The notes below the pieces were generated by a model. It was not told the DNA's origin, did no database searches, and worked only from the letters and a program-made list of their open reading frames with translations. Shown here in pieces: positions 37,623 to 44,909 of a stretch of 64,000 bases of DNA. How positions within the stretch are numbered: the first letter of the stretch is position 1; the number at the start of each line of letters is the position of its first letter. The position numbers were made by a program, and so were the translations under genes. Origin of the DNA: Pantoea cypripedii (GTDB taxonomy: Bacteria > Pseudomonadota > Gammaproteobacteria > Enterobacterales > Enterobacteriaceae); the NCBI RefSeq assembly GCF_002095535.1, contig NZ_MLJI01000001.1, positions 3,514,801 to 3,578,800 on the forward strand, written 5' to 3'.

Positions 37623-38933
37623 ATGTCTGATCAGGCAATTTTTACTGAAGATTTCAAAACCACCCCTTACTGGTGGGACGCCGCACCGCCGGAAACCTGT
37701 CGCGATCCGTTACCGGCTGAAACCGAGGTGGTGATTGTGGGTTCCGGTTTTGCCGGACTTAACGCCGCGATTGAGCTGGCACGCCACGGCAAAAAAGTGG
37801 TGGTGCTGGAGGCAAACGAACTGGGCAGCGGCGGCAGCACCCGTACCGGCGGCATGATCAGCAGCGGGCAGAAACTGGTGGTGGGCGGCGCCATTAAAGG
37901 CATCGCTCCGGAACTGTTCCAGCGCATGATCGCCGACTCCATCGCCTCCTTTGCCTTTATTCAGGATCTGGTCCGTGAGGAACAACTGGACGCCGATCTG
38001 TTTATCGGTGGGCGCTATTTTGGCGCGCATACTCAGAAGCAGCTGGCAGGTTTATATCAGATGGGCGATATCCTGCATCGCGTCACCGGCGTTACGGTGC
38101 ATAAGATCGATCGCGCCACCCAGGCACCGATCATCGGCTCCGATTTTTATCACGGCGGCATCCTGGTGGATGAATATGGCGGCGTGCATCCGGGTAAATA
38201 CAACCGCGCGCTGCGCGATCTGGCGCGAAAATTTGGTGCGCAGCTGTTCTCCCATGCGCGCGTCACCGGAGTGGAAAACGAAGGTGGCAGCAAGGTGGTA
38301 TATACCGAGCGCGGCACGCTGCGCGCGCGTCAGGTGATTTTCCTCACCAACGGTTACACCGATGCCCAGGCGTCGCCTGAGCTGGCAAAACGCATTGTCC
38401 CGGTGAAAAGCTACCAGATCGCCACCGAACCACTGCCGCCTGAACTGATGGCGAAGCTGATCCCTGGCGGCCGAATGATCACCGACAGCCGCCGCGATCT
38501 GATCTATACCCGCCCCTCCCCCGATGGCACGCGTCTGCTGTTTGGATCGCGTCCCGGCATTATGGATTGCGATGATAAAACCGCGGCGATCCGTATTCGT
38601 CAGCGCATGCTGGCGATTTGGCCAGAGCTGGCCCCGTATCGTATCAGCCATGCGTGGAGCGGCCATGTCGGCATGACATGGGATAAGACCGCCTATGCCG
38701 GAGAGATGGATAACGCGCGTTTTGCTGTGGGCTGCAATGGCAACGGTGTCGCGCTGATGAGCTGGCTTGGTTATCGCGCGGCGCAGAAGTTACTCGGCAC
38801 CGAAGCGCGCCCGCTGTCATTTGAACGCAATACCTTTAAACCGATCCCGCTGTACGGCGGCAAACCGTGGTTTTTACCGCTGGTGACCGGCTGGTATCGT
38901 TTCCGCGATGCGGTGGATAAAGCACGCGATTGA
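37623..38933 (+). CDS. FAD-dependent oxidoreductase (PuuB-like)
   Basis: 436 residues. N-terminal YWWDAAPPE is common in PuuB/OrdL-type enzymes, followed by FAD fold VVIVGSGFAGLNAAIELARHG and LGSGGSTRTGGMISSG. C-terminal NGNGVALMSWLGYRAA. The relatives oxidise gamma-glutamylputrescine or related secondary amines with oxygen. 17 nt downstream of the ABC ATPase gene, so substrate capture and oxidation are co-expressed. The exact substrate is not recognisable. Confidence 0.87.
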   Translation: MSDQAIFTEDFKTTPYWWDAAPPETCRDPLPAETEVVIVGSGFAGLNAAIELARHGKKVVVLEANELGSGGSTRTGGMISSGQKLVVGGAIKGIAPELFQRMIADSIASFAFIQDLVREEQLDADLFIGGRYFGAHTQKQLAGLYQMGDILHRVTGVTVHKIDRATQAPIIGSDFYHGGILVDEYGGVHPGKYNRALRDLARKFGAQLFSHARVTGVENEGGSKVVYTERGTLRARQVIFLTNGYTDAQASPELAKRIVPVKSYQIATEPLPPELMAKLIPGGRMITDSRRDLIYTRPSPDGTRLLFGSRPGIMDCDDKTAAIRIRQRMLAIWPELAPYRISHAWSGHVGMTWDKTAYAGEMDNARFAVGCNGNGVALMSWLGYRAAQKLLGTEARPLSFERNTFKPIPLYGGKPWFLPLVTGWYRFRDAVDKARD

Positions 38934-38944
38934 TGTGATATCCG

Positions 38945-38970
38945 GTAGCGGCATGATTTATCGCGCCGCT
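38945..38970. repeat. Palindromic repeat, family 1 (single copy)
   Basis: gtagcggcatgatttatcgc followed by gccgct, with one change in the left arm. Lies between the convergent oxidase and Rpn genes and may act as their shared terminator. Confidence 0.7.
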
Positions 38971-38987
38971 GCCGTGAAGTTTGCTAT

Positions 38988-39173
38988 TCAGGCACACAGT
39001 TGTTGTAACTCACCTTCGCTGAGGCCTGTCAGCTCGATAATGGTTTCCAGGTCCAGCTTTTTCGCCAGCATACGACGCGCCATTTCCTGCGTTAATCTTT
39101 GGCGTTCTTCCTGCCGACCTTCCTGACGACCTTCCTGACGACCTTCCTGACGCCACTGTTGTTCCACAGTCAT
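38988..39173 (-). CDS. Probable internal short product of the Rpn gene (RpnS-like)
   Basis: In-frame ATG at 39173 within the Rpn gene would yield 61 residues (MTVEQQWRQEG … GELQQLCA). It is preceded by AAAGGA with a 7-nt spacer, a strong ribosome site that also encodes the LKEQIM residues. In E. coli, Rpn genes are reported to make a short C-terminal form that binds and blocks the full-length nuclease; this start has the right place and strength for such a product. Confidence 0.5.
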   Translation of the reverse strand: MTVEQQWRQEGRQEGRQEGRQEERQRLTQEMARRMLAKKLDLETIIELTGLSEGELQQLCA

Positions 39174-39893
39174 AATCTGTTCCTTTAGTTGAGGTTTGGC
39201 TTGTATCAGTATCTCAACGAGTTTTTCCCGATCATCCGTATCCCCATGTTGCATCAGATAGTAGACCACGTCGACAGAGAGATCATCATTGTAATCCACC
39301 GACAGTAACGTTGCCATCGGGTCGATATTTTCCAGTATGTCGCGAAGACGTATGATCTTATGCGCCATTTCCAGCCGTGCTACCGCACGATGCGTCATGA
39401 TCTCCTCATCCGGGATTACCGTGACGTCAATCAGTGGGAAGGGATGGCAATAAATCTGTTCAGCCAGATGCTGGTTGTGGAATGAAGCCAGCCAGTTCAT
39501 GGAGTAAGGATAGGGGCTGGTTTTTCCCTGATAAAAAAGTATCGGTACGACAATCGGTAATTCAGCATGACCTTCATCCAGGTGGCGTTGCATGGCAGCA
39601 ATCGCGTAGCGCATCATGCGTAAGGTCATATGTTTATCCGGTGAGCTTTGATGCTCAATCAGCGCATAAATATACCCTTCACCACTGTCGGTCTTCATCG
39701 CCAGCAGAACATCGGAATATAACGCGCGCAGATCCCTTTCAATAAATGTGGTCGTAACCAGTTGCAGAGTGTCCAGATCGCAGTGCTGGCGTATTGATGA
39801 CGGCAGGTGAATCTCCAGGAACTGCCTGGCAATCAGGGGATGGCTAAGAAACCTTTTGAACAGCGCATCATGCGGAGCCGGGATGACACTCAT
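38988..39893 (-). CDS. Rpn-family recombination-promoting nuclease (PD-(D/E)XK)
   Basis: 301 residues from the ATG at 39893 (AGGTG 10 nt upstream). The N terminus APHDALFKRFLSHP and the core SDVLLAMKT … YALIEHQSSPDK supply the Asp and the E-x-Q of the nuclease motif characteristic of RpnA–E (YhgA-like) proteins, once annotated as transposases. The C terminus carries tandem RQEG units followed by a helical LAKKLDLETIIELTGLSEGELQQL segment common to this family. Rpn proteins are DNA endonucleases that raise recA-independent recombination. An internal start is described separately. Confidence 0.85.
   Translation of the reverse strand: MSVIPAPHDALFKRFLSHPLIARQFLEIHLPSSIRQHCDLDTLQLVTTTFIERDLRALYSDVLLAMKTDSGEGYIYALIEHQSSPDKHMTLRMMRYAIAAMQRHLDEGHAELPIVVPILFYQGKTSPYPYSMNWLASFHNQHLAEQIYCHPFPLIDVTVIPDEEIMTHRAVARLEMAHKIIRLRDILENIDPMATLLSVDYNDDLSVDVVYYLMQHGDTDDREKLVEILIQAKPQLKEQIMTVEQQWRQEGRQEGRQEGRQEERQRLTQEMARRMLAKKLDLETIIELTGLSEGELQQLCA
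39107..39154 (-). repeat. 12-bp tandem repeat in the Rpn gene
   Basis: Four consecutive 12-bp units close to cttcctgacgac (first and last with one change each) encode RQEG-type tetrapeptides. Copy number changes keep the reading frame and would alter linker length in both the long and the short product. Confidence 0.9.
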
Positions 39894-40193
39894 AAACGTT
39901 ACACCTGCCAATACGATAGAAGTGCCCGGACGCTACCACCATGAATAACCATATGAAATACAATGAATAAAAACATCACAGAGATTTAAGGGAATCAGAA
40001 TGGCTTCAGGTAATAATCAGGAATATCACTGGCGAAAATCGTCCATTTTCGACCTTAACTTCATCAATTTGTCACCGTGCCCTGGTGTTCAGGGCGGTAA
40101 CGGAGAATGAAATACACTTGATTTGGTTCACTGGTCGCATCCTGATTTGGGGAGTACCATTACCCCCAATTTCCTCAACCAGCCGGAGGCTGC
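39894..40193. other. Divergent intergenic region, Rpn / AcuI-like
   Basis: About 300 bp with promoter-like AT-rich sequence; no gene, repeat or clear operator seen. Confidence 0.4.
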
Positions 40194-41177
40194 ATGTTCA
40201 AGGCACTGGTCATTGATAATGACGAACAGGGATATCGTACATCCCTGAAAAATCTGGAAGAAAAACAACTACCCGATCAGGATGTCACCCTCGCAGTTAG
40301 CTACTCCACCCTTAATTACAAAGACGCACTCGCCATCTGCAACAAAGGCCCGATTGTGCGTCAGTTCCCGATGGTGCCTGGTATTGATTTTGTTGGTCGT
40401 GTGATCAGCAGTCGTCACCCGCAATGGCAGCAGGATGATGTGGCGCTGCTGACCGGCTGGGGCGTGGGCGAGAAGTACTGGGGTGGCCTGGCGCAGAAGG
40501 CCAGTGTCTCCGGTGACTGGCTGGTGAAAGTGCCTGCGGCGCTGAGTCCGCTACAAACTATGGCGATTGGTACCGCAGGCTTCACCGCCATGCTGTGCGT
40601 GATGGCGCTGGAAAAACAGGGCATCACGCCGCAGCACGGTCCGGTGCTGGTGACCGGTGCCAGCGGTGGCGTCGGCAGCTTTAGTGTCAGCCTGCTGGCG
40701 CGTCTTGGCTATGAAGTTGTGGCCTCCAGCGGCCGCTCCAGCGACAGCGACTATTTGATCAATACCCTTGGCGCAGCTTCAGTGATCGATCGCAACGAGC
40801 TGAGCCAACCCGGTAAACCGCTGGCGAAAGAACGTTGGGCCGCCGCCATTGATAGCGTTGGCAGCCATACCTTAAGCAACGTATTGGCTGGCATGAAGCG
40901 GGATGGCGTGGTCGCCGCCTGCGGCATGGCGCAGGGGCTGGATCTGCCCGCCAGCGTCGCTCCCTTTATTTTACGCGGCGTGATTCTGGCCGGTGTGGAT
41001 AGCGTGATGTGCCCGCTGCCGCTGCGTCAACAGGCATGGCAGCGCCTGGCTGAACTGGTGGAAGCGAATCAGCTGGAAAAACTCACCCGCGTGATCCCGC
41101 TCAGTGAAGCGCGTGAAGGTGCGGAACAGCTGCTGGCTGGGAAAGTTCGCGGTCGTTTGATCGTTGATTGCCGGTAA
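40194..41177 (+). CDS. acuI: Acrylyl-CoA reductase-like MDR oxidoreductase (AcuI/YhdH family)
   Basis: 327 residues, medium-chain dehydrogenase/reductase without zinc ligands. Characteristic SSL/STLNYKDALAI, PGIDFVG, TGWGVGEKYWGGLA and NADPH motif VTGASGGVGSFSVSLLARLG. The family reduces acryloyl-CoA to propionyl-CoA with NADPH and protects against acrylate. GGAGG lies just before the ATG. In E. coli the homologue lies elsewhere, so this placement is lineage-specific. Confidence 0.88.
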   Translation: MFKALVIDNDEQGYRTSLKNLEEKQLPDQDVTLAVSYSTLNYKDALAICNKGPIVRQFPMVPGIDFVGRVISSRHPQWQQDDVALLTGWGVGEKYWGGLAQKASVSGDWLVKVPAALSPLQTMAIGTAGFTAMLCVMALEKQGITPQHGPVLVTGASGGVGSFSVSLLARLGYEVVASSGRSSDSDYLINTLGAASVIDRNELSQPGKPLAKERWAAAIDSVGSHTLSNVLAGMKRDGVVAACGMAQGLDLPASVAPFILRGVILAGVDSVMCPLPLRQQAWQRLAELVEANQLEKLTRVIPLSEAREGAEQLLAGKVRGRLIVDCR

Positions 41178-41204
41178 CAGCAGGCCGGTACGCAACTGAA
41201 ATCT

Positions 41205-41228
41205 GTAGGGTCGCCATTTATGGCGACC
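41205..41228. repeat. Palindromic repeat, family 2 (between acuI and hmuV)
   Basis: gtagggtcgccatttatggc followed by gacc; a near-perfect hairpin (gtcgcc / ggcgac type) between two convergent genes, likely also working as a terminator. Confidence 0.75.
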
Positions 41229-41241
41229 TCATGATATGCAA

Positions 41242-42021
41242 TCAGGCCCGCAGTTGAATCTGCGGCCTGCCCTGCTCCGCCTGATGCACCACATCCAGAT
41301 CGGCCTGATACCAGCGCGTCAGCGTCTGCTCCGTCATCACTTCATGCGGTGCGCCCTCGGCCACCAGTTTTCCCTGATGTAACAACAAAATACGATCCGA
41401 CCACAGCGATGCCAGATTCAGATCGTGCAACACGGTGCACACGCTGAAGCGGCCATTGCGCGTTAAACGATGCAGTAAACGCAGGCTGTGCTGCTGCCAA
41501 AACAAATCCAGTGCCGAGGTGGGTTCATCCAGAAACAGCCAGCCACGCGGCCCATCTTCATGCCACAGCTGCGCCAGTACCCGCGCCAGCTGGACGCGTT
41601 GTTGTTCACCGCCAGACAGCGAACGATAATCACGCCGCGCCAGTTCGAGGCTACCGGTGATGTGCATCACTTCCTCAATCACCGCTTTCCCGCCCGCTGT
41701 GGGCCAGGGCGCACGTCCCATCGCCACCACCTCTTCCGCTGGCATGGGAAAGGTCAGGGTATTTTGCTGGCGCATCACCGCACGGCGCTGCGCCAGCGGT
41801 TCACGCGGCCATTCCGCCAGCGGCTGTTCTCCCAGCCAGCAGTCACCGGCATCCGGGGTGAGAAAACCGGTCAGCAGGCGCAGCAAGGTTGATTTACCGG
41901 CACCGTTCGGACCGATCAGCGCCACCATTTCGCCCGGTTCCAGCGTGACGGAGACGTTATCAATCAACGCCCGCGTGCCGTGGCTAAAGCGCAGACCTCG
42001 CGCCTGCATACGATCACTCAT
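41242..42021 (-). CDS. hmuV: Heme ABC transporter ATP-binding protein
   Basis: 259 residues. Walker A GPNGAGKST, signature LSGGEQQR, Walker B WLFLDEPTSALD. The FecCD-associated ATPase that energises HmuU. Its start overlaps the end of hmuU by 8 nt. Confidence 0.95.
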   Translation of the reverse strand: MSDRMQARGLRFSHGTRALIDNVSVTLEPGEMVALIGPNGAGKSTLLRLLTGFLTPDAGDCWLGEQPLAEWPREPLAQRRAVMRQQNTLTFPMPAEEVVAMGRAPWPTAGGKAVIEEVMHITGSLELARRDYRSLSGGEQQRVQLARVLAQLWHEDGPRGWLFLDEPTSALDLFWQQHSLRLLHRLTRNGRFSVCTVLHDLNLASLWSDRILLLHQGKLVAEGAPHEVMTEQTLTRWYQADLDVVHQAEQGRPQIQLRA

Positions 42022-43015
42022 TTATCCCCCTTTGCTGGCGCAGAATCAGCCAGAGAAACCACGGACCGCCAAGCAGGCTGGTCAGCAGACCTACCGGCAT
42101 TTCTGCCGGGATCACCACGGTGCGCGCCAGGGTGTCCGCCAGCAGCAATAAGATCGCTCCGGCCAGCGCCGATCCTGGCAACATCCAGCGGTGATCGCTG
42201 CCGAGGCAGAAGCGCATCACATGCGGCACCACCAGCCCGACAAACCCAATAATGCCGCTGACCGACACCGCAGTCCCCACCAGCAACGCGCTCAGCACCA
42301 GCAACTGCCGCTGGGTACGCTTCACATCGATCCCCATGTAATGCGCATCTTCCTCACCGAGTTGCAGCAGGTTGAGGCGACGCGCCCGGGTCTGGATGGC
42401 GATCAGCGCAGGCAGGATCAGCACGGCACATACCGTCAGGCTCGGCCACTGCGCCGAACTCAGGCTGCCCATGCCCCAAAGCGCCAGCTGGCGCAGCTGT
42501 TGATCGTTGCTGATCCAGGACAGCACCCCCACCGCCGCGCCGCACAGCGCATTGATGGCAATCCCCACCAGCAGCAGCCGCGACAGGTTCCCCATCGCCA
42601 GCCGACTGAAGCTGAAGATCAATAAAGTGACCACCAGGCTACCGATAAACGCGGCCAGCATCGGCAGCCATAACGCAAGGATCGGCGGCAGCGCCACCGG
42701 CACGATGATCGCCAGCGCCACCGCCAGACCGGCCCCACTGCTGATACCCAACAGGCCCGGATCGGCCAGCGGGTTGCGGAACAGCCCCTGCATCACCGCA
42801 CCGGAGACCGCCAGCGCCATGCCCAGCAGCACCGCCAGCAGCACGCGCGGCAGACGGATATTCAGCCAGATCTGCCACACCATATCGCTAACAGGCGCGT
42901 GCCACAGCGTGCGCATCGATAGCGGCATCGCGCCAAAATTGGCTGCCATCAGCATGCAAACCAGCATGCTGACCGCCATCAGGCTCAGCCAGCGCAGCAT
43001 CGCCACGTTAGTCAT
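42014..43015 (-). CDS. hmuU: Heme ABC transporter permease
   Basis: 333 residues from MTNVAMLRWLSL; FecCD family with about ten membrane segments, GAVMQGLFRNPLADPGLLGISSGAGLAVA and GFVGLVVPH motifs. The in-frame start at 43075 lies inside hmuT and is rejected; the 43015 ATG overlaps the hmuT stop by 8 nt, a coupled arrangement. Confidence 0.94.
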   Translation of the reverse strand: MTNVAMLRWLSLMAVSMLVCMLMAANFGAMPLSMRTLWHAPVSDMVWQIWLNIRLPRVLLAVLLGMALAVSGAVMQGLFRNPLADPGLLGISSGAGLAVALAIIVPVALPPILALWLPMLAAFIGSLVVTLLIFSFSRLAMGNLSRLLLVGIAINALCGAAVGVLSWISNDQQLRQLALWGMGSLSSAQWPSLTVCAVLILPALIAIQTRARRLNLLQLGEEDAHYMGIDVKRTQRQLLVLSALLVGTAVSVSGIIGFVGLVVPHVMRFCLGSDHRWMLPGSALAGAILLLLADTLARTVVIPAEMPVGLLTSLLGGPWFLWLILRQQRGINE

Positions 43016-43832
43016 GTTTCGCCGCTTCAGCCGCACGACGCAGCTTGACGATGGCATCCGGCGTGTCGAGACCAAAGCTCAGCAGCGCCATCTCATCCAC
43101 CACCAGCAACGCATGATGCTGACCCGCAGGCGTCAGTGCCAGACCGGGCAGTGACCACACCTTTTCTTCACCACCGAGGGTACGCAGGCCATCCTGCCCC
43201 ACCACCACCAGATCCGGTGCAGCCGCTACCACGCCTTCCTGCGACAGCGGCTGATAATGCGGCACCGCCCCCATGGCATTCACCAGACCGGCGCTGCGAA
43301 TGGCACCATCAGCGCCGGTTTGCGCACCCGCCGCAAGAGTGTTCATGCCGCTGTGCGCCATGATAAACAGCACCTTCACCGGCAGTGGCTGACTCGGCAG
43401 TTGCGCCAGTTGCTTCTGCACTTTTTCCGTCAGCGCTTTAGCTTCCGCCTCACGATGCAGGGCTTTACCAATGGTGGCGATCTTCTCCGGGATAGCGTCA
43501 ACGCTGTTTTTGCCGGTGACTTCCACCACTTTCACCCCCGCCTGCTCCACCTGTTGCAGCACCAGCGAAGGTTTCGCCAGCTCGCTGCTCAGTACCAGCG
43601 TCGGTTTCAGCGCCAGAATGCCTTCAGCATTGAGCTGTCGCATATAACCGATGTTCGGCAACTTATTCGCCTGCGCCGGTTGCTGGCTGGTACTGTCGCG
43701 CGCGACCAGATCCTGCTGCGCATCCAGTGCATAGACGATTTGCGTGACATCACCACCAATAGATACCACGCGTTCTGCTGCCAGGGCTGGCAGCGCCAGC
43801 GCGGTCAGCAGCAACAGGGTCAGACGTTTCAT
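43008..43832 (-). CDS. hmuT: Periplasmic heme-binding protein
   Basis: 274 residues with an 18-residue signal peptide ending ALA-AERV. Cluster A/III binding protein related to ShuT/PhuT: RVVSIGGDVTQIVYALD, PNIGYMRQLNAEG (Tyr likely heme ligand), LKPTLVL. Start overlaps the hmuS stop (ATGA). Confidence 0.94.
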   Translation of the reverse strand: MKRLTLLLLTALALPALAAERVVSIGGDVTQIVYALDAQQDLVARDSTSQQPAQANKLPNIGYMRQLNAEGILALKPTLVLSSELAKPSLVLQQVEQAGVKVVEVTGKNSVDAIPEKIATIGKALHREAEAKALTEKVQKQLAQLPSQPLPVKVLFIMAHSGMNTLAAGAQTGADGAIRSAGLVNAMGAVPHYQPLSQEGVVAAAPDLVVVGQDGLRTLGGEEKVWSLPGLALTPAGQHHALLVVDEMALLSFGLDTPDAIVKLRRAAEAAKHD

Positions 43833-44857
43833 GCGGCCGCTCCTGGGGTAGTCAGCAACGCCAGTTGTTCACGCCAGCGTGTTTGCTCCGGCGTACCTTC
43901 ACTGCGCTGACCATAAAGCTGGGCAATCTGCGTGCCATCAGCGGCGAACAGTTCCAGACTGGTGACAAAACCATCACCGCTCTGCTTACGCGTCACCCAG
44001 CTTTCGCTGATGTGATCCGCCATCAGATGCAGCGTGAAATTAGGGTTGAAGATATTGATCCAGTTGTCCATCGGCATCAGTTTTTCCACCGCGCCAGTGA
44101 AGATTTGGGTACAGCCACGGTTGCCGATAAAAATCATGATTTCGTTGCCGTCCTGCTGCGCCTGGTTCAGCAGCTGCGCCAGCGAATCATTGCTGACCTG
44201 CCAGGCGAGATCGTCAGCCACCGCGCGGAACGCCTGCTGGCGTGAAATATTGTGGCGCTTCAGCAGACCGAAGAACTGATGTACATCAGTCATGGCTCGC
44301 CATTCGGCTTCTACCGTCGTGGCGTCAAGGGTCTCGCTATGCTGCGGGCCGCTGGCCGGCGTCAGTTCCAGCGAGGTGGCATCCGTGGTGAACTGCGCAA
44401 TCAACGCATCCCAGGCCGCGATGTCGGTGTTTTCGGTAGTATAGATTTTCAGCACCGCGTCGCCGTGGCGATCAAAAATCTGGATGCTTTGACGCTCACC
44501 GCGCGCGGTCATGTCACGCAGGAAGAACGCACTGTGCCACTGCTGCGGGAACAGACGCTGATCCAGCGCGCGTGGGTTGAGAATCAGCCCGGCGTGTTCG
44601 CCAAGGTGCAGGTTTTCATACTTGCCTACCTGCTCATGCACTGCGTATTCATTACGGGTGATGCTTTTGGTTTCGCCCACGGCTTCCAGTGCCGCCAGCA
44701 GTGCCGGGAAATCGGTTTTCAACGCCTGAGCATCGTGGCCGACGCGCGCTTCACACAGCTGCGCTTCGCCAATGCCCATCAGCGCGGCCAGGTCGCGGGC
44801 GTATTTTTTTGGATGTTCGCCTTTCAGGGCCAGATAGTGTTCATAACGTTGGTTCAT
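43829..44857 (-). CDS. hmuS: Cytoplasmic heme-degrading/heme-carrier protein
   Basis: 342 residues (Yersinia HmuS about 345), HemS/ChuS type with two related halves. Conserved DVHQFFGLLKRHN supplies the proposed proximal His. The ATG at 44857 has GGGAG with an 8-nt spacer; upstream in-frame starts lie in the intercistronic hairpin. Receives heme after import and releases iron. Confidence 0.94.
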   Translation of the reverse strand: MNQRYEHYLALKGEHPKKYARDLAALMGIGEAQLCEARVGHDAQALKTDFPALLAALEAVGETKSITRNEYAVHEQVGKYENLHLGEHAGLILNPRALDQRLFPQQWHSAFFLRDMTARGERQSIQIFDRHGDAVLKIYTTENTDIAAWDALIAQFTTDATSLELTPASGPQHSETLDATTVEAEWRAMTDVHQFFGLLKRHNISRQQAFRAVADDLAWQVSNDSLAQLLNQAQQDGNEIMIFIGNRGCTQIFTGAVEKLMPMDNWINIFNPNFTLHLMADHISESWVTRKQSGDGFVTSLELFAADGTQIAQLYGQRSEGTPEQTRWREQLALLTTPGAAA

Positions 44858-44878
44858 TGCGCTTGCTCCCATGAAAAT

Positions 44879-44898
44879 GCCCTGCGTCACCGCAGGGC
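44879..44898 (-). terminator. Intercistronic hairpin between hmuR and hmuS
   Basis: 8-bp GC-rich stem gccctgcg / cgcagggc with a TCAC loop, followed on the minus strand by ATTTTC, within 30 nt of the hmuS start. Likely a partial terminator or RNA-processing stem that lowers hmuSTUV relative to hmuR. Confidence 0.6.
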
Positions 44899-44909
44899 GA
44901 AGTTGATTA

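Noticed and set aside
39107..39154. CRISPR or VNTR origin for the 12-bp repeats
   Set aside because: They are in frame within the Rpn gene and encode RQEG units, so they are coding repeats.
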